Shown here in pieces: positions 1 through 6,799 of a stretch of DNA of 64,000 bases (its first letter is position 1; every line of letters starts with the position of its first letter). The stretch comes from a virus, in IMG/VR virus record IMGVR_UViG_3300045972_000138, positions 1 to 64,000 of that record. One strand, 5' to 3'. A program made the translations under genes and the position numbers. Below the pieces are notes generated by a model. That model was given only the letters and a program-made list of their open reading frames with translations. It was not told where the DNA came from and did no database searches.

Positions 1-20
1 AAAGCGTTAGTAAACACCGT

Positions 21-96
21 GGGGGTGTAGCTCAGCTGGGAGAGCGGCTGCTTTGCAAGCAGTAGGTAGCGGGTTCGAGTCCTGTCACCTCCACCA
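21..96 (+). tRNA. tRNA-Ala (TGC)
   Basis: Full cloverleaf. The 7-bp acceptor stem has one G-U pair, the anticodon loop TTTGCAA reads TGC, a TTCGAGT T-loop is present, and CCA is encoded. Confidence 0.95.
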
Positions 97-104
97 CAGA
101 ATAT

Positions 105-180
105 TCTCCGATAGCTCAGTTGGTAGAGCAAGTGACTGTTAATCACTAGGTCCGTGGTTCGAGCCCACGTCGGGGAGCCA
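105..180 (+). tRNA. tRNA-Asn (GTT)
   Basis: Cloverleaf with acceptor TCTCCGA/TCGGGGA, anticodon stem AGTGA/TCACT around CTGTTAA (GTT), T-loop TTCGAGC and encoded CCA. It lies 8 nt after tRNA-Ala, so the two are probably co-transcribed. Confidence 0.95.
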
Positions 181-202
181 ATTTTTATAAAGCGTAGTAC
201 AA

Positions 203-418
203 ATGCCGAAAGTCTTAACACCTGTAGAAAAGGCGGAGCAAGATGCAATTCGTGCAGTAAAGAAGGCCGAAGTCTTAGCACGACGCGCCGCAAAGAAAGT
301 AGAAGTTACCAAAGTAAAACAGTTTAAACACCGAATGGAAATAATCCGCACATTATGTGCTATTTTCGCAGTTGTATTAAACCTTTTCGTATTGACACAT
401 ATATTAGGATTTTGGTAA
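203..418 (+). CDS. small basic membrane protein, unknown
   Basis: A 71-residue protein. The first ~50 residues are Ala/Lys/Glu-rich and helical, like a short coiled coil (repeated VKKAE, ARRAAKKVE). Residues ~51-70 form one hydrophobic segment, so a cytoplasmic helix with a C-terminal membrane anchor is likely. The stop TAA overlaps the next ATG, which suggests translational coupling. No clear ribosome site is visible. I do not recognise the family. Confidence 0.6.
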   Translation: MPKVLTPVEKAEQDAIRAVKKAEVLARRAAKKVEVTKVKQFKHRMEIIRTLCAIFAVVLNLFVLTHILGFW

Positions 419-708
419 TGATAGATATTATAAAAGGCATTTATGCATACGCTGTTGCAGACTTCAAAGATAACCCACCTCGATTTACATTAGAAATACT
501 TGCTTGGTTGACTAGTATTATATGCAGTGTTACAATGGCACTTACAATTCCGCATCCACCATTTATGATATTGTATCCAATGTTTATATCGCAATGTTGT
601 GTATTTGGTTGGTCTGCGTGGACAAGAAAAAGTTTTGGTATGGTAGGTAATTATGTGTTATTGGTAAGTATTGATAGCGTTGCACTTACTAGATTATTTT
701 TAGGATAG
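418..708 (+). CDS. membrane protein, unknown
   Basis: A 96-residue product starting at the ATG that overlaps the previous stop (TAATG). An open frame extends upstream to 355, but the overlapping ATG is the natural start. Three hydrophobic stretches (about residues 24-40, 42-62 and 75-93) predict an integral membrane protein. I recognise no family; it pairs with the preceding small membrane protein. Confidence 0.6.
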   Translation: MIDIIKGIYAYAVADFKDNPPRFTLEILAWLTSIICSVTMALTIPHPPFMILYPMFISQCCVFGWSAWTRKSFGMVGNYVLLVSIDSVALTRLFLG

Positions 709-710
709 AT

Positions 711-1070
711 ATGCGAATAACTTACGAAGACGAATACGGTAATATATTGCTTGATCGAGATATGGATTATGTTGCATCTATCGGCGATTCGGTTGTATTG
801 GATGGCGAAGTGTATCGTGTAAAGGCACGTGAATTTGAGCCAGAAGAAAATAAAATTGCCGTCATTGTTACGCAAGGTTCTATAAAACAACCGGTTACAG
901 AAAGTAAAGATGCAGGTAGACACATACAGTTACACAATGCTATAATAGAACTTAATAAACGCCAAGATTTATCAGAAAAGAATCATCGTACATTAACCGA
1001 TAGTCTTAGTTCTATTAAACAAAGCGTAAATAGACAATTCAAAGAAATTAAACAACCTAAGAAAGAATAA
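711..1070 (+). CDS. conserved-looking unknown protein
   Basis: A 119-residue soluble protein. The first ~65 residues are beta-rich (repeated short acidic strands, with ILLDRDMDYVASIGDSVVLDG); the rest is charged and helical (KRQDLSEKNHRTL). The layout is a small barrel plus a helical tail. It sits 2 nt after the upstream stop, so the set 203-1257 reads as one operon. Function unknown. Confidence 0.6.
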   Translation: MRITYEDEYGNILLDRDMDYVASIGDSVVLDGEVYRVKAREFEPEENKIAVIVTQGSIKQPVTESKDAGRHIQLHNAIIELNKRQDLSEKNHRTLTDSLSSIKQSVNRQFKEIKQPKKE

Positions 1071-1071
1071 T

Positions 1072-1257
1072 ATGATTAAGCCAGATAAGAATTATAGAAT
1101 GTCTAAGTCTGCAAAGACAAAAATTGCATTGATGTGCAAGAATGCGTCTGAACGCAGTCATCTGAAGTCGTTGCTAATTCAAAGCGAATTGGCAGAAGTT
1201 GCTGCTCGCAAGCAGGCATTGAAGTCTAAAGGTGCCAAGGGTAAAGACGGAGAGTGA
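1072..1257 (+). CDS. small basic protein, unknown
   Basis: A 61-residue Lys/Ala-rich protein starting 1 nt after the previous stop. Its TGA overlaps a GATAAATA late-promoter octamer. No family recognised. Confidence 0.55.
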   Translation: MIKPDKNYRMSKSAKTKIALMCKNASERSHLKSLLIQSELAEVAARKQALKSKGAKGKDGE

Positions 1258-1263
1258 TAAATA
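1256..1263 (+). promoter_or_regulatory. late promoter octamer GATAAATA
   Basis: GATAAATA overlapping the stop of the upstream gene. It would drive the structured element at 1269-1352 and the tRNA cluster that follows. Confidence 0.6.
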
Positions 1264-1268
1264 AATAA

Positions 1269-1352
1269 CTTGCAATATGTAACCACCAAATTGGTATGCG
1301 CCGATCGTGGACCAGAGTATAGATGTAAATAATCATCCTACCCTATTGCAAG
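1269..1352 (+). ncRNA. small structured RNA element before tRNA cluster
   Basis: A perfect 9-bp inverted repeat, CTTGCAATA (1269-1277) and TATTGCAAG (1344-1352), closes an ~84-nt element. Inside is an ACCAA/TTGGT mini-hairpin. It starts 6 nt after a late-type promoter and ends 5 nt before tRNA-Thr. It has no T-loop, so it is not a tRNA. It could be a processing element or small RNA; only the pairing is seen. Confidence 0.4.
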
Positions 1353-1357
1353 GATTA

Positions 1358-1431
1358 GCCCCCATAAGCTAGTGGTAAACTAAATCATTGGTAATGATTA
1401 ATCCCGAGTTCGATTCTCGGTAGGGGCACCA
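1358..1431 (+). tRNA. tRNA-Thr (GGT)
   Basis: Cloverleaf with anticodon stem AATCA/TGATT around TTGGTAA (GGT), T-loop TTCGATT, encoded CCA and one C-A mismatch in the acceptor stem. Confidence 0.9.
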
Positions 1432-1437
1432 GGATAA

Positions 1438-1515
1438 CGCAGGATGGAGCAGTTTGGTAGCTCGCTAGGCTCATAACCTAGAGGTCGTTGGTTCAAATCC
1501 AACTCTCTGCAACCA
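1438..1515 (+). tRNA. initiator-like tRNA-fMet (CAT)
   Basis: Closely resembles bacterial initiator tRNA: GGAGCAG..TGGTAGCTCG D-arm, CTCATAA anticodon loop, GGTCG variable loop and TTCAAAT T-loop. A C1-A72 mismatch, the initiator hallmark, is possible if one T in the 3' acceptor strand is bulged. CCA is encoded. The anticodon stem has only two G-C pairs next to the loop rather than three. An elongator Met role cannot be excluded. Confidence 0.85.
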
Positions 1516-1568
1516 GTATCTCGCCGAGGAAGATGTCGGTCACCTAATATGTGTGTAACTATTAAAAT

Positions 1569-1645
1569 GCCCTGGTGATGAAATTGGTAAACATAGCGGT
1601 CTAAGAAGCCGTAAGCTGCGAGTTCGAGTCTCGCTCAGGGCACCA
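1569..1645 (+). tRNA. tRNA-Leu-like (AAG), short variable loop
   Basis: Acceptor GCCCTGG/TCAGGGC, Leu-like D-arm (AAATTGGTAAA loop), anticodon loop CTAAGAA giving AAG, T-stem GCGAG/CTCGC and encoded CCA. The variable loop is only about 5 nt, whereas bacterial Leu tRNAs carry a long arm. The identity is therefore uncertain. Confidence 0.65.
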
Positions 1646-1656
1646 ATATAATATTC

Positions 1657-1685
1657 TTGACATATATTCCCTGTTGCATTATACT
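1657..1685 (+). promoter_or_regulatory. early sigma70-type promoter TTGACA-N17-TATACT
   Basis: Perfect -35 hexamer, 17-bp spacer, -10 TATACT. The -10 ends 7 nt before the ATG at 1693, so transcription should start at or next to the start codon. Confidence 0.8.
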
Positions 1686-1692
1686 GCTTTCT

Positions 1693-1956
1693 ATGGCACA
1701 TAAAATTGCATCAAGTATAGAGTGGACTAGTATAGAAACTATTTTGGTAAATAGTACATCGCACCTAATGTTTAGGAAAGATGTAGTTACGATGATACGG
1801 AATATACGGCCACGTATTAATGAGCTGTCTAAAGCCGAAGTCAACAAAAGACGCGGACTTTCTAATAATGTGGATGAATTACTAATTAGTATTAATAATG
1901 ATATTGATTTAGTTGAAGGTTATATTTTAGTTGCCGCATTAATCGGCAAGGCTTAA
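1693..1956 (+). CDS. unknown helical protein, probably leaderless message
   Basis: An 87-residue protein (begins MAHKIASS). The frame stays open upstream to a TTG at 1657, but that TTG is the promoter -35 itself, so the ATG at 1693 is chosen. There is no Shine-Dalgarno because the predicted transcript begins at the ATG. The sequence is helical and mixed-charge. No family recognised. It sits directly ahead of the diguanylate cyclase gene. Confidence 0.65.
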   Translation: MAHKIASSIEWTSIETILVNSTSHLMFRKDVVTMIRNIRPRINELSKAEVNKRRGLSNNVDELLISINNDIDLVEGYILVAALIGKA

Positions 1957-1959
1957 CCA

Positions 1960-3186
1960 GTGTACGAAGCTATGTTTTTTACCACCATAATTGCTATTGC
2001 GACACCTAGCGTAGTTTTGCTTACGAATGTACTTGTGATAACAGGTATAATGTTTGCACTCAATTGGTTGGTATTACTTACGCAGACCAACACTTCTCAC
2101 ATAGTTTATGCACAATTCATATTGATGAATGCGTGCTTTGTTATAGCAGCATTCGCATCCGTATATCTTCCAGGAGTTCAAAACCTACCATCTGTATTTG
2201 TCGGCTGGCAGTCATTTGTACCCATTATCTCAGATTTCTTTGCTGTATTAGGCGTTATGGTAACGCGGCACGCAAAACAAACACTAAGAGGAAAGCATCA
2301 CCGATACTGGCAAAAAACAATATTCATAATAGCATTCCTTATAATTAAGATTGCACTTGCACTAGCAGGTATTTCTTCAAGTTTTGTACACGTTATATTA
2401 TTTTCATCTGCAATGATTATATCGTCTGCAATGGCAGTATGGGATATAACAATGGATAAGAATAATACTCTAACTCAGGAAATAATTCAAGGATCGGCAT
2501 TTTATGTTATAATTGTTGCGATGGCTGTTAGAATATTTCAGGAATTCTACGGGATACAAACCGACCTAGGAGCAGAGGGTGACCTACCATTTGTATGGAG
2601 TTATTTCTTTTCGTTAATGATTATAAACATCACATTAATCTCTCAGGTAGCACAGGTTAAAATATTAGAAATAGTTAATCTAGCACAAATAGATAATCTA
2701 ACAGGTACTTGGTTAAGGAAATCAATGATTTCCAAAATCGAAGCAGAACATGCAAGATTTATACGCGATAATAAACCGTATTCTATTATATTATTTGATA
2801 TTGACCACTTTAAAAAGTTTAATGATACATTAGGTCACGCCGCCGGCGACGAGGCACTAAAATTTGTAGTAAATCAAGTCAGATCTAGTATACGGAAGAT
2901 TGATTCATTTGGTCGATGGGGTGGCGAAGAATTTGTTATCTTATTGCCACTAACAACAATTAACGATGCAATGCACGTTGCTGAAAAATTAAAGGTTAAA
3001 CTAGAATCTAGTTATTTTGAGTGGCACGATAAAAGCACAACCGTTACGTGTAGTTTTGGCGTAGCCGAATCAACCACAATGCATACAGTTGATGGTATAA
3101 TAACAGACGCAGATTCGGCCATGTATGCTGCAAAGAAAGCTGGTCGTAGTAGAGTAAAAGCATATTCGATTGACTCTGCGTTCTAA
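1960..3186 (+). CDS. membrane-bound diguanylate cyclase (GGDEF)
   Basis: Predicted to make cyclic di-GMP from two GTP at the inner membrane. Residues 8-230 hold about seven transmembrane segments, a MASE-like sensor region. Residues ~242-400 are a complete GGDEF domain with metal/substrate residues in LFDIDHFKKFND (D280, D282, N288) and signature GGEEF at 321-325. The inhibitory I-site RxxD is present at R312-D315, five residues before GGEEF, so product feedback is expected. The start is GTG; an ATG at 1972 is the alternative. No phosphodiesterase domain is attached. A cyclase is unusual in a phage and could change host motility or biofilm state (inference). Confidence 0.92.
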   Translation: MYEAMFFTTIIAIATPSVVLLTNVLVITGIMFALNWLVLLTQTNTSHIVYAQFILMNACFVIAAFASVYLPGVQNLPSVFVGWQSFVPIISDFFAVLGVMVTRHAKQTLRGKHHRYWQKTIFIIAFLIIKIALALAGISSSFVHVILFSSAMIISSAMAVWDITMDKNNTLTQEIIQGSAFYVIIVAMAVRIFQEFYGIQTDLGAEGDLPFVWSYFFSLMIINITLISQVAQVKILEIVNLAQIDNLTGTWLRKSMISKIEAEHARFIRDNKPYSIILFDIDHFKKFNDTLGHAAGDEALKFVVNQVRSSIRKIDSFGRWGGEEFVILLPLTTINDAMHVAEKLKVKLESSYFEWHDKSTTVTCSFGVAESTTMHTVDGIITDADSAMYAAKKAGRSRVKAYSIDSAF

Positions 3187-3198
3187 TTCCTATATAAT
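3170..3198 (+). promoter_or_regulatory. sigma70-type promoter TTGACT-N17-TATAAT
   Basis: The -35 lies inside the end of the GGDEF gene. The -10 is 20 nt before the ATG at 3219, leaving room for the AGGGGA ribosome site. Confidence 0.75.
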
Positions 3199-3218
3199 AG
3201 TAGCTCTAGGGGATTACT

Positions 3219-3614
3219 ATGCAAGATATTACAAGGAATGTTATGAACGCTATTAAAATGAACCGCCTCGAACTTTTAGAAATTGTTCGAGCAAACAAAC
3301 TTACTCACATTGCTGAATACAACGAAGCAGTTGAAGATTACAAAACTGTTGTTTTGGATATTGCTACAGCAAATGTCAAGGTAGCCAAGACTGCCAAACT
3401 GGAAGAATTTAAGAAGATTAAACGCACGCCCGATGCACCTGTTTCGTATGAATTAAGTTATGCTCGCGCTATTCGTATGCTCGAACTGTCTGTAGAAGAA
3501 ATTATCGAAGTCGAAGAAGATGTATTTAATCAATTAGTGCTCGACGAATGGCACTGGAAGCGTAGCTTCACAATGAGCAACTCGACATACAAAATCGGTG
3601 CATCTGCATATTAA
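3219..3614 (+). CDS. conserved phage protein of unknown function
   Basis: A 131-residue soluble helical protein with a Shine-Dalgarno (AGGGGA) 6 nt before the ATG. The C-terminal half (PVSYELSYARAIRMLELSVE, then VLDEWHWKRSF) resembles a small protein I have seen in many large phages, with no assigned function. It has its own promoter and heads the operon running into the Pth2 gene. Confidence 0.75.
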   Translation: MQDITRNVMNAIKMNRLELLEIVRANKLTHIAEYNEAVEDYKTVVLDIATANVKVAKTAKLEEFKKIKRTPDAPVSYELSYARAIRMLELSVEEIIEVEEDVFNQLVLDEWHWKRSFTMSNSTYKIGASAY

Positions 3615-3636
3615 TTTTTAACTCTGAAAGAAAACT

Positions 3637-4149
3637 ATGGAATTTTTATTAGGTTTAGCTACTGGTTATTTGCTCACTTGGCCTGGCTTAATTGCCCTGC
3701 TTGTGTTGGGTACAATCTTTGAAGCAAATGAAGCTCACAGCTGGGCAACATTCACTGGAATTGTATCTATTGCTGTAGCATACTTCTTCTTTAGTATTCC
3801 ACTTATTACTCTTGCATATTACGCAGTAGGATATTTTGCTGTAGGATTTGTTTGGAGTTTCTGGCGTTACAAGCGTCATAAAGATAAAATCGTTGAAGAA
3901 TACAAAGATCAAAGTGAATCGGCTCGTCGTAGTGCATTGATGTACCTAGATCCGCGCCGTATGCTCAGTCAGCTCACAACTTGGGTGTTTATCTGGCCAT
4001 TTAGCATGGTTGAGAATGTATTGGGCGATATTATCAAACTAGTACAAACTGCAATCACTAAATTCTTCAAGGGTATTTACACACGTATCTATCTTGATGC
4101 AGTTAAGCAGTTGATGCCAGAAGTTGTGGAAGAAACAAGTGGAACCTAA
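3637..4149 (+). CDS. integral membrane protein, unknown
   Basis: A 170-residue protein with hydrophobic spans near residues 5-27, 35-55 and 58-78, a charged loop (KRHKDKIVEEYKDQ), and a further Trp/Phe-rich amphipathic stretch near 112-135. The C-terminus overlaps the next gene by 11 nt. No family recognised. Confidence 0.65.
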   Translation: MEFLLGLATGYLLTWPGLIALLVLGTIFEANEAHSWATFTGIVSIAVAYFFFSIPLITLAYYAVGYFAVGFVWSFWRYKRHKDKIVEEYKDQSESARRSALMYLDPRRMLSQLTTWVFIWPFSMVENVLGDIIKLVQTAITKFFKGIYTRIYLDAVKQLMPEVVEETSGT

Positions 4150-4531
4150 ACAAGTAATTGTTATGCGTAAGTTTCCTAGTCTACGGACTGGGAAATATTG
4201 TGCCCAGGCTGCACACGCTAGTATGGCAGCAATACTTAGCGTTGCAAAAGTAGACGAATACGGCGATAAACTTATTATCAACTTATACAACCAAGATTTA
4301 AAAACTTGGTTGGTAACTGGTAGGTTTAAGAAAGTAACAGTATACGTAGAAACTGAACAGGAACTAATTGATCTATACGATACGGCACGGAAGGCAGGTT
4401 TACCTTCTGCAATTATTAAAGATGCTGGCTTGACCGAGTTCAATGGTGTACCTACTATTACTGCCGTAGGAATTGGTCCAGGTAGCGTAGAAGAAATTGA
4501 TGCAATTACTGGAAATTTAAAACTGTTTTAA
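4139..4531 (+). CDS. pth2: peptidyl-tRNA hydrolase, Pth2 type
   Basis: Pth2 enzymes cleave peptidyl-tRNA to recycle tRNA stuck to abortive peptides. This 130-residue product covers the whole family fold: the KQVIVMRK strand, GKYCAQAAHAS helix with its Gln/His, KKVTVYVETEQELIDLYDTARKAG, then IKDAGLTEF and the conserved AVGIGPGSVEEIDAITGNLKLF end. The GTG at 4139 is chosen for its GGAAGA site 5 nt upstream; an open frame extends to a TTG at 4124. Pth2 is the archaeal/eukaryotic-type enzyme and unrelated to bacterial Pth. Next to an RNA ligase and tRNAs it suggests protection of translation during infection. Confidence 0.92.
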   Translation: MEPKQVIVMRKFPSLRTGKYCAQAAHASMAAILSVAKVDEYGDKLIINLYNQDLKTWLVTGRFKKVTVYVETEQELIDLYDTARKAGLPSAIIKDAGLTEFNGVPTITAVGIGPGSVEEIDAITGNLKLF

Positions 4532-4556
4532 GTTTCTCTATTCTAAATTACACCGC

Positions 4557-4586
4557 TTGCAATATAGCGGTGTCTTCTTTTATAAT
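4557..4586 (+). promoter_or_regulatory. sigma70-type promoter TTGCAA-N18-TATAAT
   Basis: The -10 TATAAT ends 5 nt before the ATG at 4592, so the transcript should be leaderless. The -35 is weaker than at the other early promoters. Confidence 0.6.
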
Positions 4587-4591
4587 GCAAT

Positions 4592-5020
4592 ATGGGAAAA
4601 TTATTAAGCAAGACTGAAGTCACTGAACACGCAGATTGGTATTTCGATGATGCATATTATTCCAGTAGTGGTGGAACAAATGCAAAGTGGGTGTATCCTT
4701 GGCCCAACAAACAATTTCCAAATCACGTAGCAATACATAATGACGAGATAGATAAAGTAGCAATTCGCAAATGGATCGATAACAATGATATCGGCACCGT
4801 AATTTACGAATATGTAAGTAAGTCTTACCGTGTATGGTGGAGTGAAGATCTAAAGAAGCGAGAATGGGACCATACAAGTGAAATACATAATTGTTGGTTC
4901 TGCTTCTATTTCGAGGATAGCGAAGCGGCCTTGGCATTTAATCTAAATTTTGTGCATCTTGTTAGACCTTTAACTGAGGATCATCCAACACGACATCACG
5001 GAGAAAGGTACCATAGGTAA
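4592..5020 (+). CDS. unknown Trp/Tyr-rich protein
   Basis: A 142-residue soluble protein, rich in Trp, Tyr and His (WWSEDL, NCWFCFYFED). No domain recognised. No ribosome site is seen, consistent with a leaderless message from the promoter at 4557-4586. The stop overlaps the next ATG (TAATG). Confidence 0.65.
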   Translation: MGKLLSKTEVTEHADWYFDDAYYSSSGGTNAKWVYPWPNKQFPNHVAIHNDEIDKVAIRKWIDNNDIGTVIYEYVSKSYRVWWSEDLKKREWDHTSEIHNCWFCFYFEDSEAALAFNLNFVHLVRPLTEDHPTRHHGERYHR

Positions 5021-5448
5021 TGTTTATTTTTTACAAAGAGTTAAGTTTGGAAGAAGGATTCGAAGTACTAGAGGACCCTCGACCAAAACAAAAGGTTGAT
5101 GGAGCTCGTGTCTCTTCTCCTAGCGGTGTTGCGTTGTGGAAATCGTTCTGGCAGCAAGGTAAGCGTATTAAGTGTTGGCATTGCGGGGTTGAAGCAGACA
5201 GATTTATTGTAAAGCACCACCCTAAAGATATGCAAAAACCGCCTGTTTTAGAGTTATACGCGCATACGGGGCACTCGCTTACAATGATGACACGTGATCA
5301 CATTATTCCGGCAAGTTTAGGTGGTGTAAATGATGTTGAGAACTTGCGCCCTGGTTGCGAAAAATGCAATAACAACCGTAAGAATAAAATGGATAAAGAA
5401 GATCAAGAATTTATGGATTCAAATCCACATTTAGTAAAGAAGGTGTAA
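5020..5448 (+). CDS. HNH endonuclease
   Basis: A 142-residue protein with a zinc-type HNH core. Paired cysteines C52/C55 and C113/C116 frame the catalytic strand RDHIIPASLGG (D93-H94), the conserved Asn in VENLRPGC, and CNNNRKNK. It is probably a DNA endonuclease, either a homing-like freestanding HNH or a packaging/restriction nuclease. Translationally coupled to the upstream gene. Confidence 0.88.
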   Translation: MFIFYKELSLEEGFEVLEDPRPKQKVDGARVSSPSGVALWKSFWQQGKRIKCWHCGVEADRFIVKHHPKDMQKPPVLELYAHTGHSLTMMTRDHIIPASLGGVNDVENLRPGCEKCNNNRKNKMDKEDQEFMDSNPHLVKKV

Positions 5449-5631
5449 ATGGCGACAGGTAATGCAGGAATGCTTACACCGTACGAGCAAGGCGTTGATC
5501 ACGCCCGCAGCGGATATGACTGGCAGCAAATTTATGATCAACCCGGAGAAGAAATTGAAGCCCAGGATTATAGAAATGGATATTTTAGAACAGTAGAACA
5601 GTTACTTAAAACTGGTAAGGAAATAAAATGA
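5449..5631 (+). CDS. small acidic protein, unknown
   Basis: A 60-residue protein starting right after the HNH stop and overlapping the RNA ligase start by 4 nt (ATGA). Aromatic and acidic (DYRNGYF). No family recognised; coupling suggests it is made with the ligase. Confidence 0.6.
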   Translation: MATGNAGMLTPYEQGVDHARSGYDWQQIYDQPGEEIEAQDYRNGYFRTVEQLLKTGKEIK

Positions 5632-6674
5632 GAAAATTAGCAACAATTAGAAAAATTAGCGATATACTTCCTATCGAAGGTGCTGACCTTATTGTACGGG
5701 TTAAAGTCGACGATTGGTATTGCGTTGCGTTGAAGACAGAATTCAATGTTGGCGACTTGTGCGTCTATTTTGAAATTGATAGCTTCATCCCTATTATCCC
5801 ACAAGTGGAACACCTTCGCGCCCGTGCATACAAGAAAATGGGCGACAAAGAAGGTATCCGTATTAAGACTATTAAACTGAAGGGTCAGATTAGCCAAGGT
5901 CTTGCATTACCGGTGTCTGTTTTAACAATGATAGAATCTGAGTTATTTGAGGGACTAGATGTATCATTCCCACTAGGTGTAGAAAAGTACGAACAACCTA
6001 TTCCGCAAGAACTTAATGGCCAAGTAAAAGGCAACTTCCCTACATTCATTAAAAAGACTGATCAGGAACGTTGCCAAAATATTGGTTACCAAATCTTTAC
6101 CGAAAATAAGGATGCCACATACGAAGTTACAATGAAGCTCGATGGTACTTCGTATACTGGTTTTCAAAATAACGGCGAAGATGGTGTATGCGGTCGTAAC
6201 TGGCAATTACAGCTCGACGAATGGAATGCAAGTAATGCACTTGTAAGAATGTTCATTGATAGCAAAATGCAATCCGCATTGCAAGCATACGGTAAGAACA
6301 TTGCTGTGCAAGGCGAATTTATGGGTCCAAAAATCCAAGCAAATCGCGAAGGTTTAACTACCTACACATTGTTTGTATTTGATATCTATGATATTGATAA
6401 TCAGTGTCAACTTAGCCCGGATAATCGTAGAGTTGCATTGCAGGCCTTATACGACCTTGGTATGAACAAAGATATGGTTCAGCACGTTCCTATTTTAGCA
6501 TATAATGTGACACTTGCAGATTTAGGTATATCAGATGTAGCTGGATTATTGAAAGCTGCAGAAGGACCTAGTATCAACCATGTAATTCGCGAAGGCGAAG
6601 TCTACAAGCGCATGGATGGCCTGTTTAGCTTTAAGGCTATTTCTAACGCATTCTTGCTGAAAGAAAAAGACTGA
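5628..6674 (+). CDS. RNA ligase, Rnl5/DRB0094-like
   Basis: ATP-dependent RNA-end joining. The 348-residue protein has an N-terminal OB-like module (residues ~1-115, RKISDILPIEGADLI, GDLCVYFEIDSFIP), as in the Deinococcus DRB0094 ligase. The nucleotidyltransferase domain follows, with motif I KLDG (K170 as AMP acceptor), motif IIIa-type VQGEFMGP and YTLFVFDIYDID, motif IV EGEVYKRMDGLFSFK, and a motif V lysine in KAISNAFLLK. It probably repairs nicked or cleaved RNA, for example tRNAs cut by host anticodon nucleases (inference). Confidence 0.92.
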   Translation: MRKLATIRKISDILPIEGADLIVRVKVDDWYCVALKTEFNVGDLCVYFEIDSFIPIIPQVEHLRARAYKKMGDKEGIRIKTIKLKGQISQGLALPVSVLTMIESELFEGLDVSFPLGVEKYEQPIPQELNGQVKGNFPTFIKKTDQERCQNIGYQIFTENKDATYEVTMKLDGTSYTGFQNNGEDGVCGRNWQLQLDEWNASNALVRMFIDSKMQSALQAYGKNIAVQGEFMGPKIQANREGLTTYTLFVFDIYDIDNQCQLSPDNRRVALQALYDLGMNKDMVQHVPILAYNVTLADLGISDVAGLLKAAEGPSINHVIREGEVYKRMDGLFSFKAISNAFLLKEKD

Positions 6675-6680
6675 TACCTT

Positions 6681-6688
6681 GATAAATA
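6681..6688 (+). promoter_or_regulatory. late promoter octamer GATAAATA
   Basis: Lies 28 nt before the ATG of the 23-residue peptide gene and would also serve the CTS-tagged metalloprotease. Confidence 0.7.
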
Positions 6689-6716
6689 GTACGAACAATT
6701 TATACAGGGGGTTAAT

Positions 6717-6788
6717 ATGGGCAATAGAGACAGACCAGGCAAAGAACCGAAGAAACCAAAGAAACCAGTAGTTCCTCCTAAAAAGTAA
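6717..6788 (+). CDS. 23-residue Lys/Pro-rich peptide
   Basis: A very short gene (begins MGNRDRPGKEPKKP). It has a strong AGGGGG site ~7 nt upstream of the ATG and a late promoter octamer 36 nt upstream, and is followed 11 nt later by another late gene. The product is highly basic with P-K-K repeats, so it is unfolded and may bind DNA. It may be an internal head peptide or only a leader peptide. Confidence 0.55.
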   Translation: MGNRDRPGKEPKKPKKPVVPPKK

Positions 6789-6799
6789 TTAGGAGAGTT

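Noticed and set aside
4039-4443. 134-codon minus-strand ORF
   Set aside because: Antisense to the recognisable Pth2 gene; no support of its own.
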